From the NCBI GenBank assembly GCA_035720945.1, contig DASTNK010000084.1, positions 1 to 24,266 of the forward strand: 24,266 nucleotides of DNA, in the 5' to 3' direction. Below the pieces are notes generated by a model. It was not told where the DNA came from. It did not search any database and saw only the letters and a program-made list of their open reading frames with translations. Made by a program: the position numbers and the translations under genes. Below are positions 18,416-24,266 of the stretch, in pieces (positions within the stretch are counted from its first letter, which is position 1; each line of letters starts with the position of its first letter). This DNA comes from SCQX01 sp035720945. GTDB taxonomy: Bacteria; Pseudomonadota; Gammaproteobacteria; Burkholderiales; Burkholderiaceae_B.

Positions 18416-20284
18416 ATGGCCAATCCGTATCAACCGCTGGAGCCAGCCCGCATCGTCATCGCTGCGGGGATACCCCGAAGCGTGGTCTACGATGACGTCT
18501 ATCATTCCGCGTCAGGAGCCTTTGGGCAGGCAGAGCACGTGTTTCTGAAAGGCAATGGGTTGCCGGCCCGGTGGCGTGGGCGAGCCGGGTTCACCGTCTG
18601 TGAAACGGGATTCGGCCTGGGGCGCAACTTTCTCGCGCTCTGGCGGGCATGGCGCGATGATCCGCATCGTTGCAACCGTTTGCACGTGGTCTCTTTCGAG
18701 CTGCATCCGTTTTCCCGCCCTGATTTGGCCGGCCTGCTCCTGCCCGGGCTTGCGCAGCCACTGAGATTGTTGGGTGAGACGCTGGTCGCCGCATGGCCAT
18801 CATTGTTGCCCGGCTTGCATCGGCTGGAATTCGAATCAGGAGCGGTGACATTGACGCTGGCTTTCGGGCCGATCGGTCGTCTGGCCCGACAGATCGCGGC
18901 ATCGGTCGATGCGTTCTTTCTGGATGGCTTCTCTCCGGAGAGGAATCCGGAGATGTGGACGCCGACCTTGTTCGGCCAGATGGTGCGCATGGCCAATCGC
19001 GGCGCGACGGCGGCAAGCTGGTGTTGCGCATCGCATGTGCGCAAGGCCTTGGCGGATGCCGGCTTTCTGGTCGAGAAGGCGCCCGGCTTTGGGCGCAAGC
19101 GCGAGATGACCGTGGCGACGCTGCGATCGAATCTGGGTCGTGCGATTCCGTCGATCTGTTCGGCGCCGGAGCGCGTGCTGATTGTGGGTGGAGGGCCGGC
19201 GGGTGCGGGCATGGCGCGGAGTCTGGCGCTTCGGGGCGTGGCGTCCTTGGTGATCGACCCCGCGTTCGAACACGGGCGAGGGGCCAGTCACCGGGGTCAC
19301 CTGGCGGCGGCGGTGACGCCACGCATTGCGCGCGACGATGAAATCGGGGCACGCCTGTCGCGTGCGGGCGTGGCCCGCGCCATGCAGCGCTGGGCCGGGC
19401 TGAACGTGGCCGCCCGGCCGGTGTGCTGCGGTACGCTGGAGCCGGCGGTCTCGGGCCGTGACGCGGCGGAGCGCCAACTCACCCTGGATACGTTGCGGTT
19501 CCCTCGGGATTGGGTGCGTTGGTTGGCGCCTGCGGACGCGACTCGTCTGGCGGGTTTCGCCATTCCGCACGGTGGTGTGTTCTTTGCCAGCGGGCTGCTC
19601 GCGCAGCCCGAACCTTTGCTTGAGTCCCTGCTCACAGGGGCCGGCATCGATTGCGTCGCCACAAGCGTGGCGCGCCTTGTCCGGACGGACGGGGGAGGTT
19701 GGTCGGCGCTGGATGAACGCGGTTCGGAGATCGCCTCGGCGCCGGTCGCGATAGTGGCCAATGCCGTCCAGGCCAAGACGTTGTTGGCCAGTGTGCCTGG
19801 CGCCGGGCGTGCCCAACGCGTGATGTCGATGCAGCGTTTTCCGGGGCAGGTGAGCTATGTAGCCCCCGGCCCCACCGTGCCGGCTGCGCGGGTCATTGTC
19901 GCCGGAGACGGCTATTGGTTGCCGCCCGTGCGGGGATTGGGTGTGGCGGGGAGCACGTACGCGCTGCGGAATGACATGGCGGTGGTGACCCAGGAAGGGC
20001 ACAAGGAGATCTCAAATCGGCTCGCGACCATGCTGGGTGCACGGTCGTCAGACATTCTGGCTCGTCTTGGAACACCGGATGGTTGGGCGGGGCAGCGCGC
20101 CGTGGCGACCCGGCGCTTGCCGGTCATAGGCAGGGTGGCGGGCGTTGAAGGGCTGTGGGTGGCCTGCGGGTATGGTTCGCGAGGGTTGACCTGGTCGGCC
20201 CTGGCCGGTGACATCGTGGCGGCGGCATTGACCGGTGAGCCGCTGCCGTTGGAGAGGGCGTTGCTGGACGCCGTGGCGCCGTAG
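18416..20284 (+). CDS. mnmC: MnmC, bifunctional tRNA mnm5s2U34 biosynthesis protein
   Basis: Two-domain tRNA modification enzyme. The C-terminal FAD oxidase removes carboxymethyl from cmnm5U34 and the N-terminal methyltransferase then makes mnm5U34. It has 622 residues from the ATG at 18416; the frame is open to 18275, but the extra 47 residues are not family-like. The methyltransferase (about 1-240) shows VYDDVYHSASGAF, the SAM loop ETGFGLGRNFLALW (63-76), VDAFFLDGFSPERNPEMW (164-181) and PGFGRKREM (223-231). The oxidase starts with the dinucleotide-binding VLIVGGGPAGAGMA (254-267) and ends in GLWVACGYGSRGLTWS. The SAM loop differs from the usual FGTGLNFL at two positions. The acceptor could include the tRNA-Lys(UUU) encoded at 23606. 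Confidence 0.94.
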   Translation: MANPYQPLEPARIVIAAGIPRSVVYDDVYHSASGAFGQAEHVFLKGNGLPARWRGRAGFTVCETGFGLGRNFLALWRAWRDDPHRCNRLHVVSFELHPFSRPDLAGLLLPGLAQPLRLLGETLVAAWPSLLPGLHRLEFESGAVTLTLAFGPIGRLARQIAASVDAFFLDGFSPERNPEMWTPTLFGQMVRMANRGATAASWCCASHVRKALADAGFLVEKAPGFGRKREMTVATLRSNLGRAIPSICSAPERVLIVGGGPAGAGMARSLALRGVASLVIDPAFEHGRGASHRGHLAAAVTPRIARDDEIGARLSRAGVARAMQRWAGLNVAARPVCCGTLEPAVSGRDAAERQLTLDTLRFPRDWVRWLAPADATRLAGFAIPHGGVFFASGLLAQPEPLLESLLTGAGIDCVATSVARLVRTDGGGWSALDERGSEIASAPVAIVANAVQAKTLLASVPGAGRAQRVMSMQRFPGQVSYVAPGPTVPAARVIVAGDGYWLPPVRGLGVAGSTYALRNDMAVVTQEGHKEISNRLATMLGARSSDILARLGTPDGWAGQRAVATRRLPVIGRVAGVEGLWVACGYGSRGLTWSALAGDIVAAALTGEPLPLERALLDAVAP

Positions 20285-20438
20285 ATCGTGAATGATTCTC
20301 CCCAAACCGCGCGATGTGCGGTTGCCTGGATGGGGGGTGGCGACAAGATTTAGCGGACGCGATTTTATTTTATAGCGCAAATCCGTCAGAATACTAACTT
20401 TTGAATGTTTTTTGGGCTAAAGCCCCAAGGATTGCGCT
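20285..20438 (+). promoter_or_regulatory. mnmC-GH31 intergenic region with AT-rich leader
   Basis: Just after mnmC lies a small dyad AACCGC (20305-20310) / GCGGTT (20318-20323). From about 20346 the sequence becomes AT-rich (GATTTTATTTTATAGCGC, 20361-20378), which in this GC-rich setting is a likely promoter; TATAGC (20371-20376) could be a -10, but no clear -35 is seen at proper spacing. GGGC-TAAA-GCCC (20414-20425) lies just before the AAGGA ribosome site. Confidence 0.4.
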
Positions 20439-22658
20439 GTGCCGCCCAAGTCTGATTTTGCTCATGTGACGCAACTGGATACATTGCAGTTTCTGACAGC
20501 CAAATCTGCGCTTGCGGATTTCGCGTTCGGTGACGATGCCGGCATGTTGCTGCGCATCGAGGCGCATGCGCCAGGCGTATATCGTCTGCGGTGCGGGTTG
20601 GCCGACCGGGTGCGAGACGAAAAGCCCGCCGCCCGGGCCCGCGCGCTGGCCGAGATGCTGCTCGCGCGCCAAGAGCCTGTCGGTGAGCTCGCTGTCAGTT
20701 CCGCCATCGACGCGCCGGAATACGGCTGGCGCCTTGCGCAGGGCGACGTTGCCCTAGAGTTGAAGCATTCGCCGCTGGGCCTCACTTTGTATCGCACCGG
20801 CGAGCCCGTGCTGAGTTTTGTCGAATTGTCCTGCGCGCGCGATGGGCGGGATGATGCCGAGCCAACCTGGCATCTGGGTTTCGAACTCGATGTGGACGAT
20901 GGTCTGTACGGGCTTGGCGAAACTCGGGCTGATCTTGACCGTCGCGGTGAGCGCCTGGTTTCCGATCGAGCAGCCGACCGGGCGCTTCCCCTGGTGTGGA
21001 GCCCACTTGGGTGGGGGCTCTATTTCAATACGTTGTGCCGAGTGGCGCACGACCTGGGCGCGAACGATCCGGACCTCTATACCGTCGACGTGCGCGCGCC
21101 GATACTCGACATGTTCATCTTCGCGGGTGATCCCTCCGAGATACTGAATCAATACACGGCGCTCGCGGGCCGGGCGGGGCAACCGGGGTTGTGGCCCATG
21201 GGGGTCTGGTTGGACCAGGCGCCGGGGCAATCCATCAATGAATTGCTGACCCAGGTCGAACGGTTCCGCGCGGCCGAATTTCCGCTCGACGCGGTTCGGC
21301 TCGCAACACCGGTTGTCTATGGGTTCCAGGCGGATAAGCCGATATTCGAGTGGAACAGCGAACGGGTGCCCGATGCGCGTGAGCTCATGCAACGTCTGGC
21401 CGCCCAGAACATCCAGTTCTCGGCCCCTTCATTTCCGGGGGTCCTGGCTGGCACGCGGCTGTTCGACGAATGGGAGGATCGAGGCTGGCTGCTCATGGCG
21501 GACGCGGGCGGCGCCCAGGTGTTTCCGGGTAGCGCGGTGACCGCCGGGCGGCCATTCGGGTTGCTCGATCTGACGCACAAGGATGTCTTCAACCTGTGGG
21601 TGGAGCGTCAACGGCAAATGGTTGACGAGGGTATGGGTGCGCCGGCGTGTGACGCCTGTTTCGACATTCCCGACGATGTCACCGCGCGCGGTGGCGAAAC
21701 GGGTGCCATGCTGCGCGGGCTCTATCCGCTGCTCGCCCGGAGCGCCTTGTTCCAGGCCGTGGCCGGCCACAAGACGCCGCAGGAGGGTGTGATCTGCAGC
21801 ACTGATTTGTTCCCATCGGCGCAGCGTTTCGCTTGGCAACTCGGCCCCCGGGTGACGAACGACTGGGCCGGCTTCGAGCAGTCGCTGCGCGCCGCGTTGG
21901 CGGCGGGCAACAGTGGCATCACGGCGCAAGTGCATGGCGTGGGCTGCGCAGAGCAACCCGCGCATGCCATGACGCCGGAACTCTATATCCGCTGGCTGGC
22001 CGCCAACGTGTTCTCGGCCAACTTCAGCTTCCAGGGGGTGCCGGCCCTGCTGCCCGGGGCTTTCGATGGCCCAACGCGTGAACTCGTGCGCCATTGGCTG
22101 CAGTGGCGCTATCGGTTGATTCCCTACGTGCTGGGCATCATCGAAGATGCCGTGCGCAGCGGGCTGCCGGTGCAGCGTTCCATGGCTCAGGCTTTTCCCG
22201 CCGACCCCATGGCCCAGGTGTGGGATACACAATATCTATTCGGGCCGGCGCTTCTGGTCGCGCCGGTGCTGCACGCCGGTGCCGAGACCCGGGTCTATCT
22301 GCCGGCGGGTGATGCCTGGTGGGATCTCAACACGGGCTGGCGCTATGAAGGCGGCACCACCTGGACTGTTCCGGCTGGGCTGGATACCTTGCCGGTGTTC
22401 GGGCGCGAAGGCCACATGCTCTGCCTGGGGCCGACCGCTCAACATACCGGGGAATTCAATTCGGCCCGCATCCTCGAGGAAGTCTGGATGTTCGGCATGC
22501 CCGAGCACAGCCCGGCGGTCATGCGCAACAAGATCCGGGTCATGCAGATGCAGGGCTCCAGCTATATCAAGGGGCTGGAAGGCTTGAAGATCCTGCCTTC
22601 CGAGGGGCTGGAGGTGAAACGCCGTGGCGCCGAGGTGCGCATTTCGCGCATACGCTGA
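20439..22658 (+). CDS. GH31-family glycoside hydrolase-like protein with altered active site
   Basis: The protein has 739 residues from a GTG preceded by AAGGA (20427-20431) at 7-nt spacing. No signal peptide is seen, so it is cytoplasmic. The fold landmarks of GH31 are clear: an N-terminal beta-sandwich with LYGLGETRADLDRRG near 155-170, a (beta/alpha)8 barrel from about 245, then RYRLIPYVLGIIEDA, QYLFGPALLVAPVL and VYLPAGDAWWDLNTG in the C-terminal part. Compared with my memory of YicI, the nucleophile position is probably Asp405 (CDACFDIPDDV), but the subsite -1 LD.DW motif reads LATPVV (288-293). The acid/base WGGD region reads LGPRVTNDW (468-476), with Pro470 at the Asp position, and SHDIGG reads QVHGVG (497-502). 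It may be inactive or have a different chemistry. No transporter or sugar genes are nearby. Confidence 0.82.
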   Translation: MPPKSDFAHVTQLDTLQFLTAKSALADFAFGDDAGMLLRIEAHAPGVYRLRCGLADRVRDEKPAARARALAEMLLARQEPVGELAVSSAIDAPEYGWRLAQGDVALELKHSPLGLTLYRTGEPVLSFVELSCARDGRDDAEPTWHLGFELDVDDGLYGLGETRADLDRRGERLVSDRAADRALPLVWSPLGWGLYFNTLCRVAHDLGANDPDLYTVDVRAPILDMFIFAGDPSEILNQYTALAGRAGQPGLWPMGVWLDQAPGQSINELLTQVERFRAAEFPLDAVRLATPVVYGFQADKPIFEWNSERVPDARELMQRLAAQNIQFSAPSFPGVLAGTRLFDEWEDRGWLLMADAGGAQVFPGSAVTAGRPFGLLDLTHKDVFNLWVERQRQMVDEGMGAPACDACFDIPDDVTARGGETGAMLRGLYPLLARSALFQAVAGHKTPQEGVICSTDLFPSAQRFAWQLGPRVTNDWAGFEQSLRAALAAGNSGITAQVHGVGCAEQPAHAMTPELYIRWLAANVFSANFSFQGVPALLPGAFDGPTRELVRHWLQWRYRLIPYVLGIIEDAVRSGLPVQRSMAQAFPADPMAQVWDTQYLFGPALLVAPVLHAGAETRVYLPAGDAWWDLNTGWRYEGGTTWTVPAGLDTLPVFGREGHMLCLGPTAQHTGEFNSARILEEVWMFGMPEHSPAVMRNKIRVMQMQGSSYIKGLEGLKILPSEGLEVKRRGAEVRISRIR

Positions 22659-22706
22659 GCCTGGTTCCAGAGTTCTTTTGATCATCTAGGTCCAGGATCC
22701 CTAAGG

Positions 22707-23549
22707 CTAAACCGTGGCGCCAGTCACGCCCGGCGCGAAATGGCCGCCTGAACCAATTTCCACGACAAATTCCGGATCGAACGCGGGATTCTCGTTGACG
22801 CCGTTCTTCGCATAGCCCCGGGGGTTGCATACGACCCGGGTGCCACGCACCACATAGTCGAAGCTGTCGTGCGTGTGCCCATGCACCCATAGGACCGCCC
22901 GGTCCGCTCCCATCAGCCATTCCATATCCGACACGAAGCAGTTGTTCAGCGGCGAGTTCGCGAACCGTGGATGGATGCTGCGCGGAGAGGGGGCGTGATG
23001 CGTGATGACCACTGTGGGGCCTTCGAACGGTTCGGCGAGTTTTCGGACCAGCCAGTCTCGGTGGCGCGCGAAGACGCGGGTGGATTCGTCGGGCGAAAGA
23101 GGTGTGCCTTGCCGCTCTTCGGATTCGATCCGGCTGAAGTCCCGCATGAATTCCGATGCCTGAGCCATGGCCAGTGTGCGCGGCGCACCGTCTCCATCCA
23201 GCATGAAATCCGTCCAGAGCGTGGCGCCCAGGAAACGTATGCCTGCCAGGATCAGGGCTTCCCGATCCAACACATGGATGGAGGATCCGCTTGCCAGTGT
23301 TTTCAGGCTCTGCACCGTGGCCGACAGATTTCCGCCGTAGAACTCATGATTGCCGGCTACGTACAGGACGGGCTGCGTGAAGCCTCTGGCCCAAGCGATG
23401 GCTTGTGCGGGACGGGCGATGTCGCCGGCCAGAATGACGATGTCGGCCCGGGCCCGCGGCAGTGGCAGCCCCTGCTGGCTGAGGTGGAGGTCTGAAAGAA
23501 TATGCAGGCGAATGGGGGATTCGATCATAGGCGCCGTACTATCAATCAC
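22707..23549 (-). CDS. Calcineurin-like metallophosphoesterase
   Basis: Predicted cytoplasmic di-metal phosphoesterase of unknown substrate. With the GTG at 23549 it has 280 residues; an ATG at 23528 would drop seven residues and start just before the first strand (PIRLHILSDLHLS). Neither has a good ribosome site, so the start is open. The full motif set is present: DLH (20-22), GDI (42-44), GNHEFYGG (66-73), THHAP (183-187) and GHTHD (224-228). The spacing resembles small YmdB-unrelated phosphodiesterase-like proteins common in proteobacteria, not Ser/Thr phosphatases. It converges on the GH31 gene (48 nt apart) and diverges from tRNA-Lys. Confidence 0.88.
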   Translation of the reverse strand: MIDSTAPMIESPIRLHILSDLHLSQQGLPLPRARADIVILAGDIARPAQAIAWARGFTQPVLYVAGNHEFYGGNLSATVQSLKTLASGSSIHVLDREALILAGIRFLGATLWTDFMLDGDGAPRTLAMAQASEFMRDFSRIESEERQGTPLSPDESTRVFARHRDWLVRKLAEPFEGPTVVITHHAPSPRSIHPRFANSPLNNCFVSDMEWLMGADRAVLWVHGHTHDSFDYVVRGTRVVCNPRGYAKNGVNENPAFDPEFVVEIGSGGHFAPGVTGATV

Positions 23550-23561
23550 AGGTTCCGCAAT

Positions 23562-23590
23562 TTGACAGGGGAAGGGAATGGCCCCATAAT
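23562..23590 (+). promoter_or_regulatory. Sigma-70 promoter of tRNA-Lys
   Basis: A perfect -35 TTGACA (23562-23567) and CATAAT -10 (23585-23590) are separated by exactly 17 nt. The predicted start of transcription is near 23597, about 9 nt before the mature tRNA 5' end. This is the best promoter match in the window. Confidence 0.85.
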
Positions 23591-23605
23591 CTCGCTCTTT
23601 CCTTT

Positions 23606-23681
23606 GGGTTGGTAGCTCAGCTGGTAGAGCACCGGACTTTTAATCCGTTGGTCCCGGGTTCGAGCCCCGGTCAACCCACCA
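23606..23681 (+). tRNA. tRNA-Lys (anticodon UUU)
   Basis: A 76-nt cloverleaf with encoded CCA. The acceptor stem GGGTTGG pairs with TCAACCC (one G-U), followed by discriminator A and CCA at 23679-23681. The D arm reads GCTCAGCTGGTAGAGC. The anticodon arm CCGGA/TCCGT frames loop CTTTTAA with anticodon TTT at 23639-23641. The T arm GGTTCGAGCC is canonical. A strong promoter precedes it, and the terminator at 23917-23944 probably ends its transcript about 240 nt downstream unless processing occurs earlier. Confidence 0.97.
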
Positions 23682-23724
23682 GTAAAATCAAGCGTGCGGC
23701 GACCAGGTCAAACGCATAGAAATG

Positions 23725-23763
23725 TGCATAGTACAGGTGCATAGTACAGGTGCATAGTACAGG
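23725..23763. repeat. Tandem repeat, 3 x 13 bp (TGCATAGTACAGG)
   Basis: Three perfect copies lie head to tail at 23725-23737, 23738-23750 and 23751-23763. A degenerate partial copy (CGCATAGAAATG, 23713-23724) precedes them. Each unit contains GTAC. The perfect identity suggests recent slippage, so copy number may vary between strains. Confidence 0.95.
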
Positions 23764-23805
23764 CAGCGCACGGTAAAGCACCACAGTGCCTGCGCACAGC
23801 CGGCG

Positions 23806-23850
23806 GGTGCATGGTTGGCAGGCACATGGCCGACAGGTGCGTGGCAACCA
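23806..23850. repeat. Degenerate tandem repeat, 3 x 15 bp
   Basis: Three adjacent units read GGTGCATGGTTGGCA (23806-23820), GGCACATGGCCGACA (23821-23835) and GGTGCGTGGCAACCA (23836-23850). Units 1 and 2 differ at five positions, all transitions; unit 3 differs from unit 1 at five positions. It appears older than the 13-bp array. Confidence 0.65.
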
Positions 23851-23916
23851 CGTAGATTAGCACCGCCCAAGCAGCGCCAATAGCCCGCAGTGCAAATGCC
23901 ATTGAGCCCGACCATG

Positions 23917-23944
23917 AAAAAACGCCGCGTCATGCGGCGTTTTT
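23917..23944. terminator. Strong bidirectional Rho-independent terminator
   Basis: Stem ACGCCGC (23922-23928) / GCGGCGT (23934-23940) with loop GTCAT is flanked by A6 on the left and T5 on the right. It thus works for the tRNA transcript on the plus strand and for the gene ending at 23951 on the minus strand. Confidence 0.92.
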
Positions 23945-23950
23945 GTTTGA

Positions 23951-24266
23951 TCAGCGTGATACCCGGATCGTGCGCGTTGCGCTGATTTTCTTCGTTGCCT
24001 GGTTGATGACGTGGATGGTGATCACGTAAGGCGTGAAACCCGCCGGTAGATCGGCCGTGCCGATCAGGTGGGTATAGCGCTGCACCGAAAAGGCCACCGG
24101 GTCCAGGGAAATGGTGGTGCGCTTGCCGTTGGTGTAGCGGCCTTCGGCCAGCAGCTCCATGCTGCCCTGGAAAGTGGCGGTCTTGTTCTTGTCCTGCATG
24201 ACCAGGATTTGATAGTTCAGCGAGCCATTGTCGACCGAAAAGCTGGCGGCGCGAATACCGGGCGAC
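23951..24266 (-). CDS. DUF6776-like protein, C-terminal part (runs off window)
   Basis: About 104 C-terminal residues are visible. The frame stays open to the window edge, so the ATG at 24199 is internal and the true start lies outside. The pattern resembles DUF6776 of beta- and gammaproteobacteria: FSVDNGSLNYQILVMQ, then TFQGSMELLAEGRYTNGK, ISLDPVAFSVQRYTHLIGTADLPAGFTPYVITIHV and a short tail ending TRTIRVSR (segments given as landmarks, not continuous). The region is predicted to be all beta. Members often have an N-terminal membrane helix and coiled coil and are found near bactofilin genes; neither can be checked here. Function is unknown. The shared terminator lies 7 nt past its stop. Confidence 0.6.
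   Translation of the reverse strand, partial: SPGIRAASFSVDNGSLNYQILVMQDKNKTATFQGSMELLAEGRYTNGKRTTISLDPVAFSVQRYTHLIGTADLPAGFTPYVITIHVINQATKKISATRTIRVSR

Larger units (their letters stand above)
23682..23950. other. Repeat-rich noncoding region behind tRNA-Lys
   Basis: No convincing gene is seen. From left to right it holds a 30-nt AT-rich tail, three tandem 13-bp repeats, a stretch of short dyads (GTGCCTGCGCAC near 23787), three degenerate 15-bp repeats, and a strong terminator. The open minus-strand frame across it starts inside the terminator hairpin without a ribosome site and is judged noncoding. Confidence 0.6.

Noticed and set aside
18196..18423. Upstream extension of the suhB-like gene
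   Set aside because: The extra 76 residues are Arg/Trp/His-rich and run through the divergent promoter region and palindrome. The family N terminus begins at 18195.
23606..23681. tRNA-Lys as an integration site of a mobile element
   Set aside because: No integrase gene lies within the window and I could not find a second copy of the tRNA 3' end. The right flank is repeats and then an ordinary chromosomal gene.
23725..23850. Possible CRISPR array
   Set aside because: The 13-bp units are directly adjacent with no spacers, and the 15-bp units are degenerate. No cas gene is present.
23688..23933. 81-codon minus-strand frame over the repeats behind tRNA-Lys
   Set aside because: Its ATG lies inside the terminator hairpin, it lacks a ribosome site, and the 13-bp array is not a multiple of three. 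It is mentioned only because the 15-bp units read as pentapeptides.

Overview
The window is high-GC bacterial chromosome. The gene content and order (murG-murC-ddl-ftsQ-ftsA-ftsZ-lpxC, then dciA, an M23 peptidase and secA) fit a betaproteobacterium of the Burkholderiales. The protein sequences look most like Alcaligenaceae (Bordetella/Achromobacter relatives). That placement is from family knowledge and was not searched. I see no integrase, transposase, phage gene or CRISPR array.

Region 1 (1-7966, + strand) is the 3' part of the division and cell wall (dcw) cluster. murG (5' end cut off by the window), murC, ddl, ftsQ and ftsA are packed with ATGA overlaps or gaps of 2-7 nt and are probably co-transcribed. 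ftsZ follows after an unusually roomy gap of about 200 nt holding an inverted repeat. lpxC follows after a 305-nt gap with a candidate promoter. Together these genes make lipid II (MurG, MurC, Ddl), build the Z ring and divisome (FtsQ, FtsA, FtsZ) and commit to lipid A synthesis (LpxC).

Region 2 (7967-12401) holds a DciA-type helicase loader gene on the minus strand, placed head to head (31 nt apart) with an exported M23 metallopeptidase gene. secA follows.

Region 3 (12402-18195) is metabolic. A minus-strand run M20D amidohydrolase - hotdog thioesterase - mgtE (28- and 10-nt gaps) is divergent from a FadD-like acyl-CoA synthetase. An inositol-monophosphatase/SuhB gene converges on the synthetase with an 11-nt gap.

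Region 4 (18196-23605) has mnmC (bifunctional tRNA wobble-uridine modification), separated from suhB by a region with a perfect 11-bp-stem palindrome. Next is a large GH31-family protein, then a metallophosphoesterase on the minus strand. The GH31-like protein is the most unusual gene here. It keeps the fold landmarks and probably the nucleophile Asp, but several normally invariant active-site positions, including the acid/base Asp, are changed.

Region 5 (23562-24266) has a tRNA-Lys(UUU) gene with a near-consensus promoter, a repeat-rich noncoding stretch (three perfect 13-bp tandem copies plus three degenerate 15-bp copies), a strong bidirectional terminator, and the C-terminal part of a DUF6776-like protein gene running off the right edge.

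No clearly new multi-gene system is visible. The best leads are the degenerate GH31 protein, the suhB/mnmC palindrome and the repeat locus behind tRNA-Lys.
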